A stretch of DNA of 64,000 nt from Zingiber officinale (lineage: Eukaryota > Streptophyta > Magnoliopsida > Zingiberales > Zingiberaceae), in NCBI RefSeq assembly GCF_018446385.1, contig NC_055986.1, forward strand, positions 83,041,659 to 83,105,658, in the 5' to 3' direction. The translations under genes and the position numbers were made by a program. The notes beneath the pieces were generated by a model, which ran no database searches, was not told the DNA's origin, and saw nothing but the letters and a program-made list of their open reading frames with translations. Positions 54,883 to 64,000 of this stretch are shown here, piece by piece. Position 1 is the stretch's first letter. Each line of letters starts with the position of its first letter.

Positions 54883-56079
54883 CTATTGATAGTAGTTTTG
54901 CCTCTGATAATGATCCTTATTTGCTTTTTTATTTTTCAAAACAAAACAGTCTTCTGTATGATGACTGCTGATCTTGTGATAAGTACACCATCTTCTTGGT
55001 GCTTCTTGCTGCATCTCCACATGTTGTACCGCTTGTGGGCGATATTCTGGATGACAATGGGGTGGAGGGATTACTCGAGGTCCCCTTTGTGGAGGAACTG
55101 GAGCGGGAGCCCTCTCCTTAACAAGAGAAGGAGAAGAAGTAGTATCTTCTTTTCTGCGTGCAGCCTGAGCTTCTTCGACATTAATAAATTCAGTAGCGCG
55201 TTCAATTAATGAGTCAAAATTTGCAGGAGGATTTCTCACCAAATCTTTAAAGAAATCATTATCATTCAAACCCTGAGAGAAAGCACTTACCAATATCTCA
55301 GTAGTAGCATTGGGTACATCAATAGCTACCTGATTGAATCTCTTGATGTAGGCTTTAATGGCCTCTTTAGATCCTTGTTTAATTGAGAATAAGCTCCAGG
55401 GAGTTTTATGATACCTCTTGTTGCTAGAAAAATGGTGTACAAAAACCTTCTTGAAATCTTTAAACCTTCTGATAGAATTTTCAGGCAATCTTTTGAACCA
55501 GCGTTGAGCAGCTCCTTCGAGTGTTGTAAGGAACATCCAGCACTTTACTCCATCAGAAAATTATTGTAATAATGCTACATTCTTAAATTTTAATAAATGA
55601 TCCTTTGGATCTGTGGTTCCAGTGTATTCGCCGATTTGAAGATTTTGATATCGCTTAGGAAGCGGATCATCCAGTACACCTTGAGAAAATGGAGAAATAA
55701 TTCTTTCTGGTGAGCTATCACTGGCCACCATCATTTTAGCTTTGCGCTTCTCCTTGTCCGGTGCCTCGCCAGAGGATTCTTGAAATACAGGCCTTCGTCC
55801 TCCCTGCTCGACAAGGGTATGAAGAAAGGCTCGAGGGCGTCTAGTCAGAGAAGCAGTGGCCGGAGTAATATATACACGATCTTCTTCTTCCAACTCTCTT
55901 TCCTTTCGTCGATCAGTAGTTGAGACCGTCGGATTATGAGCTACTGGCATAGTAGCTCCAGTATAAGCTTGCTGTTGTTGCTGTTGTTGTTGTAGAGCCT
56001 TCTGGACATGAGTGTTAATAAGTAAATCCAGATCTTCACGACTAATAGTGAGTAGGTTCGATTTTCCAGCGTCTTCCAT
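54883..56079 (-). pseudogene. gag: Tat Gag
   Basis: The ATG at 56079 lies only 26 bases past the primer site. The N-terminus has a Gln run (55995-55965). The retrotransposon Gag domain lies at about 55640-55200 (YTGTTDPKDHLLKFKNVALLQ, then FLTTLEGAAQRWFKRLPENSI, WSLFSIKQGSKEAIKAYIKRFNQVA, VSAFSQGLNDNDFFKDL). A zinc-binding CTYHKISSHHTEDC lies near 54985. Stops: 55561 inside the domain and 54883 at the end; the frame then runs on into protease. Confidence 0.92.
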
Positions 56080-56105
56080 CTTGCAATCTCAGACTCAGGT
56101 GAATT

Positions 56106-56121
56106 TCCACAGACGGCGCCA
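56106..56121 (-). promoter_or_regulatory. primer-binding site of the Tat element
   Basis: On the minus strand TGGCGCCGTCTGTGGA starts four bases after the 5' LTR. The first nine bases match the tRNA-Asp site; TGGCGCCGTCTGTGG is common in Tat elements. Confidence 0.85.
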
Positions 56122-56125
56122 AATT

Positions 56126-57165
56126 TGATCCTATCTGAGAAACTTAACAAAACGAAAGCTGGGGAGGGAACAGAATACCTCCTTATGCAAAGACCCAAGG
56201 GCGGAAGGAAGAATCCCCTAAAGAATACCAGGACCTAGAGCTTTAACAACCTCCTGTACATAAGAGACCAGCGAACATTATTGTCAGCGACCTAAGACTG
56301 GGGTGGGAATCCCTGGCTAGACCCTCCGACGCTCAAGTTAATGATTTCTCTTGGTGGGGAAGAAGGAAGAAGAAAGAAGGAAGAAAATGAACAATAACTC
56401 TCAATTAGGGTTTGTAATAGATGACTATGTGTGTTGTGAGCATGAGCATACCTGGCCAATGGAGAGGATTCCCCTTTTTATACCACTTCACCTAATCTCC
56501 ATAGTCATGAAGTGGACCCCGGTTTGTTAGAGTTTGTTATGAGATGACACAAGCCATGTACTTGCAGAAAATAGTTTTTAAGGAATCTTTCTTGTACCCC
56601 AGATGTACCCTCTTTATCGCTTAGTACCTGCAGAAGAGTCTGGAAATATCCTTCCCATCAAATTAATCAACCTGTTATACAATCACATGTTGCAGATATT
56701 TTCATAAGCTATTTATGAATATTCCCGAAATATTTGTTCTCGCCCTGTCTTATAAGTTATGTCAAGGTATATTTATCGCCTATGCCTGCTTACCCTATTT
56801 TTACTATGTTATGGACAACCCGATATTATACTATGATTTGTATCGGACGGAATTGAACCTATGTTATGTCCGGGTGGGATATTATTACTATTCAACATAT
56901 GTCCTACTTGTCCAATAATATACTATAAATTCTGTAAGGCTTTGCTTCTTTATATACCCAAGCGATCATATACATCCGACCCATACTAGTTTATATCCAA
57001 ATGTACTAATTCAGACAATCCCGGCCTATCTATCTTAAAGTGCAAACCCGGCCGACATTGACCAATCTTTCTTAAGGTATTATCCTGACCAATATTCATG
57101 CTTGCTTAATTCTTCTATCTCCTTTCTCCTTCCCACCGGGGACCTACTAAACCTAACCCATATCA
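56126..57165 (-). repeat. 5' LTR of the Tat element (1040 bp)
   Basis: In element orientation begins TGATATGGG and ends AGGATCA, with TGAT...ATCA inverted ends. Pairs with 41045-42078. Confidence 0.94.
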
Positions 57166-58862
57166 TATATCAAGGGGAAAATGACTAACAAAAGTAATAA
57201 GGGTTCAAGGTAGAGTAATGGTGTCTTAAAGCTTATACATATAGATATATGTGGGTCATTCCCTAAGACTTCTTGGAACCGTCAAACATATTTCATACAC
57301 TTTATAGATGCCTATTTTTGATATGAATACTTATACCTTATTCATGAGAAATCGCAATCCCTTGACATATTCAAACTTTTCAAAGTCAAAGTTTAAAATC
57401 AACTTGGTAAAAAGATTAAGGCTGTAAGATCAAATCATGGTGGTGAATACTATGGTAGGTATGACGGATCAAGTGAACAACATCCTAGGTCATTTGCGGA
57501 TTACCTTGTTGAGTGTAGTATTGTGGTGTAATACATTATGTCTGGGACACCTCAAATGAATGGTGTAGTAGAGTGACAAAACTGGATTCTTAAGGATATG
57601 GTGAGAAGTATGATTGTATTTTCTTCTCTACCAGAGTTCTTGTGAGGTGAGACACTCAACACTTTGGTTCACCTACTTAATAGAGTTCCTAGTAAGATGG
57701 TAACAAAAATCCTATACAAGTTATGGATAGGTAGAGTACATAGTCTTAGGCATCTACGTATCTGGAGTTGTCCGACTGAGGCTAGACCCTATAGGCCTAA
57801 CAAAAGAAAATTGGATTGGAGAACCGTTAGCTTCCATTTTGTAAGGTGCTCTAAAAATTCAAGAGGTTTCAAGTTTTTCAGCCCCTTGAGTAAATCCTTT
57901 TTCAAGATGGGAAATGCCAAACTTATTAAGGATGGTGGGAGTGATAAAGTTAGAGAAATATCATTTGAGGAGAGCATTGATGATCCTAAAATGGTAACTA
58001 CCAATGCAGCTAATAGTGAAATGATTATCATTCCACATATAGTTAAAGTTGTACAGCCAGAAGGGGTAGTTAACCATGATATTCCCATGTCACCTCCAAT
58101 TCAATTGGAAGGTACGTCATCTCAAATTGAGGTATTCTCTCCTACGATTTAGAATGACTCCCAACCACCTTAAGATCAAGTGCCACTAAGAAGATCCACG
58201 ATCTCTCATGATTATGTATATCTCCTAGAGTATGAGTTTAACATTGGGTTAGTAGATGATCCCACATCCTTCCAAGAAGTCAAACAATGCCCTCATCCAG
58301 AAAAATAAATCGAAGCCATGAAAGAAGAGATGAAGTCTATGGCGGACAACGACATTTGGGAATTTGTCGAATTGCCTGAAGGTGTGAAACCTATTTGTTG
58401 TTAATGGATATTTAAAACCAAATAGGATTCACATGGCAATGTCAAAAGGTATAAGACACGCCTTGTCGCCAAGGGATTCACTCAAAAGGAGGACATTGAT
58501 TATAAGGGGACTTTTCCCCCAATTTTGATTAAAGACTCCCTTAGGGTAATCATGACACTTGTAGCTCATTATGACCTAGAGCTATACCAAATGGACATTA
58601 AGACTATGTTTTTCAATGAAAACATTGAGGAAACTATATGCATGGTGCAACTGGAGAACTTTGAGTGGAGAGATTCAAAGCACTTAGTATGTAAACTAAG
58701 GAAGTTTATTTATGGTTTAAAGCAGGCATTTCATCAATGGTACTAGAAGTTTGATTAAGTGGTTTCTTAATATTGTTTTAAGGAGAATCTAGTTGATCAA
58801 CATTTGTATATCAAGTTCAGTGGGAGTAAATTTATCATACTTGTTCTTTATATGGATGATAT
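57166..58862 (+). pseudogene. pol: integrase and RT remnant of element C
   Basis: Resumes right after the Tat TSD. Integrase pieces: LIHIDICG, VRSNHGGEYYGRY (about 57430), SGTPQMNGVVE (57540-57572), LNRVPSKMV (57670-57696). The linker is the 57664-58152 open stretch. RT pieces: YKTRLVAKGFTQKEDIDY (58450-58503), YQMDIKTMFFN (58582-58614), KLRKFIYGLKQAFHQWY (58693-58743) and YMDDI at 58850-58864, where an LTR stub begins. At least eight in-frame stops. The Asn-for-Asp change in the integrase (SNHGGEY) also removes a catalytic residue. Confidence 0.85.
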
Positions 58863-58913
58863 TGTTGAACCACGTGGTTGTTTTGATGTGATCAACCAAG
58901 TTAGTTAGGTCAT
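58863..58913 (+). mobile_element. 51-bp start of a SIRE-like LTR
   Basis: TGTTGAACCACGTGGTT and GATGTGATCAACCAAGTTAG follow the first 50 bases of the element B LTR closely. It cuts element C at the YMDD codons and is itself cut at 58913 by the next LTR. The remainder must lie right of the window. Confidence 0.7.
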
Positions 58914-60666
58914 TGATAACCATGATTTTACGGCATTATTATGATTCATTTATGCATGGTTTTGATGTTGGTTTCCTAGTTTAAATCATGGTTACATTAC
59001 ATTTTGTGCATTGTGTGTATTTTTGGACTTAATTGCAAATTATATTATTTTTGGTGTTATTTGATGCTAATATTTGATTCTTATTTTGTAGGCATCAAAG
59101 GATCGTGAATTTGGATCTATTTGGACCGAAATTGGGCTCAAATCGGAGTTCAAACAAGAAGATCAAGCTTTAAAGCATTATGGACCGTTTATCAAGAATA
59201 GGAGAGATCTGAACCATCTGTTGAAGATCTGGCCGATCCAACTTAATGGGGAGCAGATCTGATCCATTGATGAAGATCCAGAAGTTTTGATCCAGATATG
59301 AGTTCATCTAGCCATTGATCCAGCCCGAATTAATCTGGACCGTTCATTGAAGACTGGGCGGATCTGGGCCATCCAGTGATGATCTGGTCGATCCGACCTA
59401 ATGGAGAGTAGATCCAGATCCTAGATCAATATCAGTACCTTCAGATCGGATTTTGGGCAAACTTTCACCGTTGATTTAGCTCCAAATTGATCCCAGCCGT
59501 CGGTTCAGATCTGGAACAGATTCAAAACACAGAAGCTACAGTGTTTTCCAGTGTCGATCTCCTCACGCAGCTGCGCGTCCCGCGGCGAGCTTTTGCCGGG
59601 ATTTCGATCCCTTTCCTTCTCCAAACCATTTCCCGAGCTTCAAACTTAGTGGAGGACTTCTCGGCGGCGACATCCCGATCATTTGGAGCCATCGGAGAGT
59701 GTTCTCTCCGGTAGAATTTGGCTCGCGGCATCTTCCTTTTCCAGCTCGATTTGGCGGTGGTCCTCCAAATCCAAGCTCCGATTCTCATCAGCAACATTCG
59801 GAGGTGGTCTTCCGGTGTTCCTGAGCTTCACTCGACGTTCATCCGCGTTCCACAGCCTTCCATCAGATCCAGAGGCAGATTTCCATATTTTCGGCATTTT
59901 CTTAGATTTTGGGATGTTCTTAGCTCGTCGGGGGTGGTCCGTCGGCATTCTTGAGCAATCCTGGAACTGATACACTGTAGAGAGTCTCCACTGAGGTCCG
60001 AAATTGGGTGGTTTCGATTTTGGTACTCTTGTGTGACGGCAAGAGTGTGAAGTTTGGTGAGATTGGTTGTGAGTTGTATTGGTTAGGGTTTAATTCATTT
60101 TGTTATTGTTTTTATAGCTTAGCACAGATTACTTTTATGTTTTGTTATATTTTTAGGCAAGTAATTTAGCCTTTCATTACCTTGTTGTAGTTTAGTTTAA
60201 GTTTTAGTTGATGCTTGGTTACTTGTTTAGTGTTTAAATTCTATGTTAGGGTTTCATTTCTGTTTAGATCAGATTTAATTGTGTCTTGCTTTTTTTTATC
60301 TTTAGTTTAAGTGTGTGTCGATGGTTTAATCACAACGTAGAGTGACAATACATTGAGGTTTGATTATTGACACATAGTTAGGTTTTACTCTTGCTTTAGA
60401 TTAGTTTTTTTTTATTCGCTATGCTTTTCATTTGTTAGATTTAAATTCAAAGCTTAAATCCCCCCCAAATCCATTTTTATATCGAAAACCCCAAAAATAG
60501 GAATAAAAAGACAATCCTAGATTACATTCTACCGTTGGTTCCTCGGATCGATCCTGGGCTCGTTACTACAACATTATTATTTAATTAAGGGGTTCAGTGG
60601 AAAATACATTTATACAATTTGATAAAGCCTATTTGTGACATTTAATTTAGATTTTGTGCTTTATCA
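58914..60666 (+). repeat. 5' LTR of the gypsy-type element (1753 bp)
   Basis: Begins TGATAACC and ends TTTATCA (inverted TGATAA/TTATCA), six bases before the primer site. It contains two diverged copies of GATCTGGCCGATCC-ACTTAATGG-GAG (near 59230 and 59386). ORFs at 59487-59975 on both strands are LTR sequence, not genes. Confidence 0.85.
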
Positions 60667-60671
60667 AATTT

Positions 60672-60688
60672 TGGCGCCGTTGCCGGGG
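60672..60688 (+). promoter_or_regulatory. primer-binding site, tRNA-Asp type
   Basis: TGGCGCCGTTGCCGGGG, the classical Athila/Tat primer site complementary to the 3' end of aspartate tRNA. Confidence 0.93.
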
Positions 60689-60829
60689 AAAAATGCAATG
60701 TTTAGTAATTTTAGGATTGTTTTGATTGCTTTCATGTTTATATATCCATGTGTTTGATTGTATTTGTTCCTGAGTCTTCTGATTTTATTTGCTAGTGTTT
60801 CAGTGTAAGAACAGGAAATTCATGTGACC

Positions 60830-61864
60830 ATGGATCCATATCATCAGTATTTTGGAGATGGGATGGAGAATTATTTTTATCAGCCTCAGACTCAGTTCTA
60901 TCAGTCCTACCTACCTATGGAGCAGCGGAATAGGTATGAGGATGCACAAGAACAAATTGAAGAATCAATGTGGAAATGCAATGAAGTTATGCAACAAATG
61001 AGAGAGCATCAAGAGCAACAATTTGTAAGGATACAGAATATACAGAGTCAGTTAGATCAGATAGCATCATCTATTAATCAGTTACAAGCACAAAGAGCCA
61101 GTGAGGAGATGGATTGTGGAGCGCTTGTCAGGCCTGACACTACTTCTATTTCTTCACAACAATTTTCTAATATTATTTGTGATGATGATGTAGTTGTTCA
61201 AAATTTTGTTTCTACTAACGATGTTGCTCTAGATGTTGTAAATGATGCAGGTATTGTTGCAGAAGATGATATAAGTGTAGGGGAGTGCTTACTGGAAGCA
61301 TTACCTCAAGAATCACCAAGGATAGAAGATGTAAGTGTAGGGACTTGTGCTATGGAGCCAAGCACCCAAGAATCACTACATGAAGTTGAACATTCGCCAG
61401 AACTAGAGTTTGAGCATTTATTTGAGGAGAAAGAGGTAATAATCACCACTCCAGGTACCTTTCAACACGATAAGGTAAGTATTGTTTGTGATACATCAGA
61501 AAATTTCATAGAGGTACCATTTGTTGATTTTATTAGATGTGACGCATTTCTTGATATATGTTTTACCCACACTAATATTCTCCTATTTTCTTTTAATCCC
61601 ACATGTGTGTGGGAGGTGTTTTCTTTTATTGATTGTGTAGGAGAACATGAGCTTCCGGAGTGGGTGCTAAAACTGAACCGATTAAGACCTCCAGAAAAAG
61701 TTTTGAAAGGAAAAATGAGTAATAAGACGAATTTGTGTGGAACTATGATTACTCCACTTCCGGGGTGGATTCTACTTCTTAACCTTCTTCAACCATCGGG
61801 ATTTAAAGGGGAGTTAGTTCCAATTTTGCTTACTCTTGCTTTTAAATTCATGCTTTGTGTTTAG
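60830..61864 (+). CDS. ORF of unknown function in the gypsy-type element (344 aa)
   Basis: ATG at 60830 (an in-frame GTG at 60824 is unlikely). Residues 1-30 are Tyr/Gln-rich (YHQYFGDGMENYFYQPQTQF). Residues about 38-90 form a likely coiled coil (EDAQEQIEESMWKCNEVMQQ, IQSQLDQIASSINQLQAQ). Residues 90-200 are acidic and contain a twofold repeat (DISVGECLLEALPQES / DVSVGTCAMEPSTQES). The tail has hydrophobic stretches and LPEWVLKLNRLRPPEKV / LPGWILLLNLLQPSG, again a repeat. It has no zinc knuckle, protease or polymerase motif. The place after the primer site is where gag should be, so it may be a much-changed Gag N-terminus or an element-specific protein. Confidence 0.6.
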   Translation: MDPYHQYFGDGMENYFYQPQTQFYQSYLPMEQRNRYEDAQEQIEESMWKCNEVMQQMREHQEQQFVRIQNIQSQLDQIASSINQLQAQRASEEMDCGALVRPDTTSISSQQFSNIICDDDVVVQNFVSTNDVALDVVNDAGIVAEDDISVGECLLEALPQESPRIEDVSVGTCAMEPSTQESLHEVEHSPELEFEHLFEEKEVIITTPGTFQHDKVSIVCDTSENFIEVPFVDFIRCDAFLDICFTHTNILLFSFNPTCVWEVFSFIDCVGEHELPEWVLKLNRLRPPEKVLKGKMSNKTNLCGTMITPLPGWILLLNLLQPSGFKGELVPILLTLAFKFMLCV

Positions 61865-64000
61865 TTTTTCTTTAATAAATTCTTTATGCATTTCTTTAGT
61901 TTTATACTTTGCATTTTGCATTTTATTTCCATACATTGCATTTTGGTTTACTATACATAGCATTTCATTTGAATAAAAGTCACCATGGGAATTTTCTAAG
62001 TAATATTTGTAAGATGGTAAAAGTTTCTTAAATTTGATCATTAAATTTAGGTCATTTAACATGATTGGATGCCTTTCTTACATGATATTGGTTAAAATGG
62101 TAGGGAATTCCAATTTGATTGATTGAGCTTGTTTGCATGAAAATTACCTAGTGAGGACCACCTTAAGCCTATACACTATTATTTTCTCTTGTGTGGCATG
62201 CACTCATAGCAATTGAAACTCTAGAACTTGCTTACTTTCTTTTCAAAGTCACAATAGCATTTGTGTGCATGGAAATTGAGGATTTTGTCAATTTTGTTCC
62301 CCTTCATACTTTCCAATTCTTTTCCTCACAATTTTCTTGAAACATTTTTATCTAACATTCAAACCCTTGATTACTTTGTCTTGTCTTCATTCCATTATGA
62401 GTATTGGTTTAATTGCTTGATGAGTTGGATCAGTAAGATGAACAAAGGAGATATTAGCCCAATTTTGGATTGAATTCTGGAGTTTCTAATTTGAGTTGTC
62501 GATTGTTGTTTCTTTTCTTCGTGAGACTTACTTTTCCATTCTTTAAGTGCTGATAATTTCAAAATTCTGCATTGCACAAATTTGGACAGTAATGAAATGG
62601 CACAGGGAATGAAACTAATCTTCTGAATTCAATCTGTTCAGTAAGTTTAAAATTCAGAGAAGTGTCAATGACTTAAGCATGGATTCCTTCAATGTGATTG
62701 CATTCCTTTTAATGCTTGTGAGTGTGCCAATATCAATGAACATTCTTGAAATCTGATTTCTGAAATTTGGTGCCAGTCCACTAGGCAGAGCAAGGGAATA
62801 TGAGATGTTTCCTATTGTCTGATACTTAAAACAGCTCATAGAAATCTTGCAGCTGCTGGGAGTGACTGATTTGGTGCAATTGTGAAGAGTTGTAATTGCT
62901 TTAAATCTGAAACTTAAATCAGTTTCTTAAGCTTACTTGAACTTTATAGTTCTGAAATCAGAAAAGTGGATTGCTTAGTAAGGGATTCAAATGGGTTGTC
63001 TTTCAAAGGAAAGATTGGGATTCTGAAATTATTCTGAAACTTTATCTATGAATTCTTTAAGTCTCAGGCCAATCAAAGTTTTGAAGTTGAAATCTGGATA
63101 AGTGCAGGAAATGATCTGGGTATCATGTGCAAGGGTCGGCTGGATTACTGCAGAATGCAGTTTGATCCTTCATCTATTGAATTCTTGGTGGATAATTGAA
63201 GAGTTGGAGTAATGATGTAAGCTGCAGGACTAAAATCTGAAACAATGGCATGCTTGATACAGGAATGAAAAGCTGAAGAAATTGCATAAATAGAAAAGAA
63301 AACAAATTCAGCTAGTGTGGAGATAGTGGTGTATCAAAAATTCAGAGCAGTATCAAGAAAAGAAAAAGATTTGGTGATTTTTTTTTTAAAGTGTTAAGGG
63401 ACACATTTGGTTCTGATTCTGAATCGGAAAAAAAAATAATTCTGAATTGATGCAGAAATTAAACAAATGTACATGTTAGGTATCAATCATCTGGTTCTGA
63501 TTTGCAGAAGTTGAGAAGTTGGATTTCAGAATTATTTGTCAAGAAACCAAATTTGAAAATTGCAGTGCAAAAATGGAAAAAAACTGAATATTGAACCTGA
63601 AAATGAAGAAACTGTTGATTGCTGGAATTGTGTACCATTTGCAGAATCAAAAACCTGGAACTAAGTTTTTGTTGCAGTTTACTATCAGTGATAAACTCAA
63701 ATTTTTGGAGCTGATTTCTAAGTTGAAGCAATTCAGAATGGAGAAGTTTATTTCCAGAATGTTGCAATTTTAGCAGGAACATTGCAATTTTGATATCAGA
63801 TAAGGAACCCAAATGCTGAATCATAATTCTTTGGAACAGGATCAGAATTCAGCTATACAATACTGATCTTGCAGAATTTAAGGAACACTTGATCAGAATG
63901 ACTTAAATGCTTTGCCATCTACACTTCATAATCCCAGCAGCCACACCAAGGGAACTCTTCCAAAATTCTGTGGGTCTTGCAAATGTCATACTGCCTCCTT
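61865..64000 (+). other. interior of the gypsy-type element, no gene seen
   Basis: AT-rich. Short ORFs only. From about 62500 on it is full of TCTGAA / TTCAGA and GCAGAA / TTCTGC words, a degenerate low-complexity pattern. No protein domain on either strand. Confidence 0.5.

Larger units (their letters stand above)
41045..57165 (-). mobile_element. Ty3/gypsy element of the Tat lineage, 16.1 kb
   Basis: LTRs at 41045-42078 and 56126-57165 with a perfect TSD TATAT (41040-41044 and 57166-57170). On the minus strand the order is LTR, primer site, gag, protease, RT, RNase H, a second RNase H, integrase, tandem repeats, antisense gene pair, LTR. RT before integrase is gypsy order. The extra RNase H before integrase, the lack of a chromodomain and the antisense gene near the 3' LTR mark the Tat lineage. 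The polyprotein has 12 in-frame stops, so this copy is dead. Confidence 0.95.
37389..58862 (+). mobile_element. copia element C (Tork/TNT1-like), split by the Tat element
   Basis: 5' LTR, primer site, long leader and decayed gag are at 37389-41044; integrase and RT remnants at 57166-58862. The pieces join across the Tat insertion in the same local reading (CIK then KGKM around the TATAT duplication). The RT is cut at its YMDD motif by an LTR stub at 58863, so RNase H and the 3' LTR are not in the window. Stops and frameshifts are frequent throughout; this is one of the oldest elements here. Confidence 0.85.
58914..64000 (+). mobile_element. gypsy-type element with tRNA-Asp primer site and orphan ORF, runs off the window
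   Basis: An LTR of 1753 bases, a perfect primer site, one ORF of 344 codons without known retroelement domain, then more than 2 kb without a long ORF. No gag knuckle, protease, RT or integrase is in view. It resembles a large non-autonomous Athila/Tat relative. The 3' LTR and TSD partner (left candidate GTCAT, 58909-58913) lie outside. Confidence 0.75.

Noticed and set aside
59487..59975. ORFs of 75-98 codons on both strands
   Set aside because: Inside the LTR, mutually overlapping, no domain; open because the segment is GC-rich.

Overview
This window is nuclear DNA from a flowering plant with a large, repeat-rich genome. It holds one convincing cellular gene, a CASP-like (CASPL) membrane protein at 22973-27353. 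Its first exon is GC-rich and its last exon AT-rich, a 5'-to-3' GC gradient typical of monocots. A Zingiberales-like monocot is a reasonable guess but cannot be proven here. Almost everything else is transposable elements, many nested inside each other. Several insertion boundaries can be placed to the base from target-site duplications (TSDs).

Layout. (1) 1-8079: Ty1/copia element A (SIRE-like), cut by the left window edge, with gag, a spacer, pol with one frameshift, and a 3' LTR. (2) 8570-21336: a CACTA DNA transposon without transposase (TSD TCA) that carries gene-like minus-strand exons. It is split by copia element B (9929-18112, TSD GAAAC), which has intact gag but no pol. Element B is itself split by a 3.9-kb solo-LTR-like insertion (12448-16348). 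(3) 21340-21450: an exon-like fragment hit by a miniature LTR element (TRIM, 21451-22219, TSD GTATG). (4) 22973-27353: the CASPL gene, three exons, with an Au SINE in its 3.5-kb second intron. (5) 27948-28384: a hAT-type MITE (8-bp TSD). (6) 28741-36540: a decayed FAR1/FRS-type gene split by a complete but inactivated hAT transposon (30017-35088, TSD GAATGGGA).

(7) 37389-58862: an old copia element C, split by a 16.1-kb Ty3/gypsy Tat-lineage element on the minus strand (41045-57165, TSD TATAT). The Tat polyprotein stays in one reading frame from gag to integrase but carries 12 in-frame stops. Between its integrase and 3' LTR lie two tandem-repeat arrays and, on the opposite strand, a tandemly duplicated three-exon gene. 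(8) 58863-64000: a 51-bp stub of a SIRE-like LTR, then a gypsy-type element with a 1.75-kb LTR, a perfect tRNA-Asp primer site and one ORF of unknown function. It runs off the right edge.

The points most worth a second look are: a conserved splice-donor sequence at the same place in gag of two copia families, with a phase-matched acceptor in front of pol; the duplicated antisense gene in the Tat element; the stop-only (no frameshift) decay of the Tat polyprotein; the gene-bearing CACTA; palindrome arrays in LTRs and leaders; and the orphan ORF at 60830-61864. No rRNA, tRNA or CRISPR locus was found.
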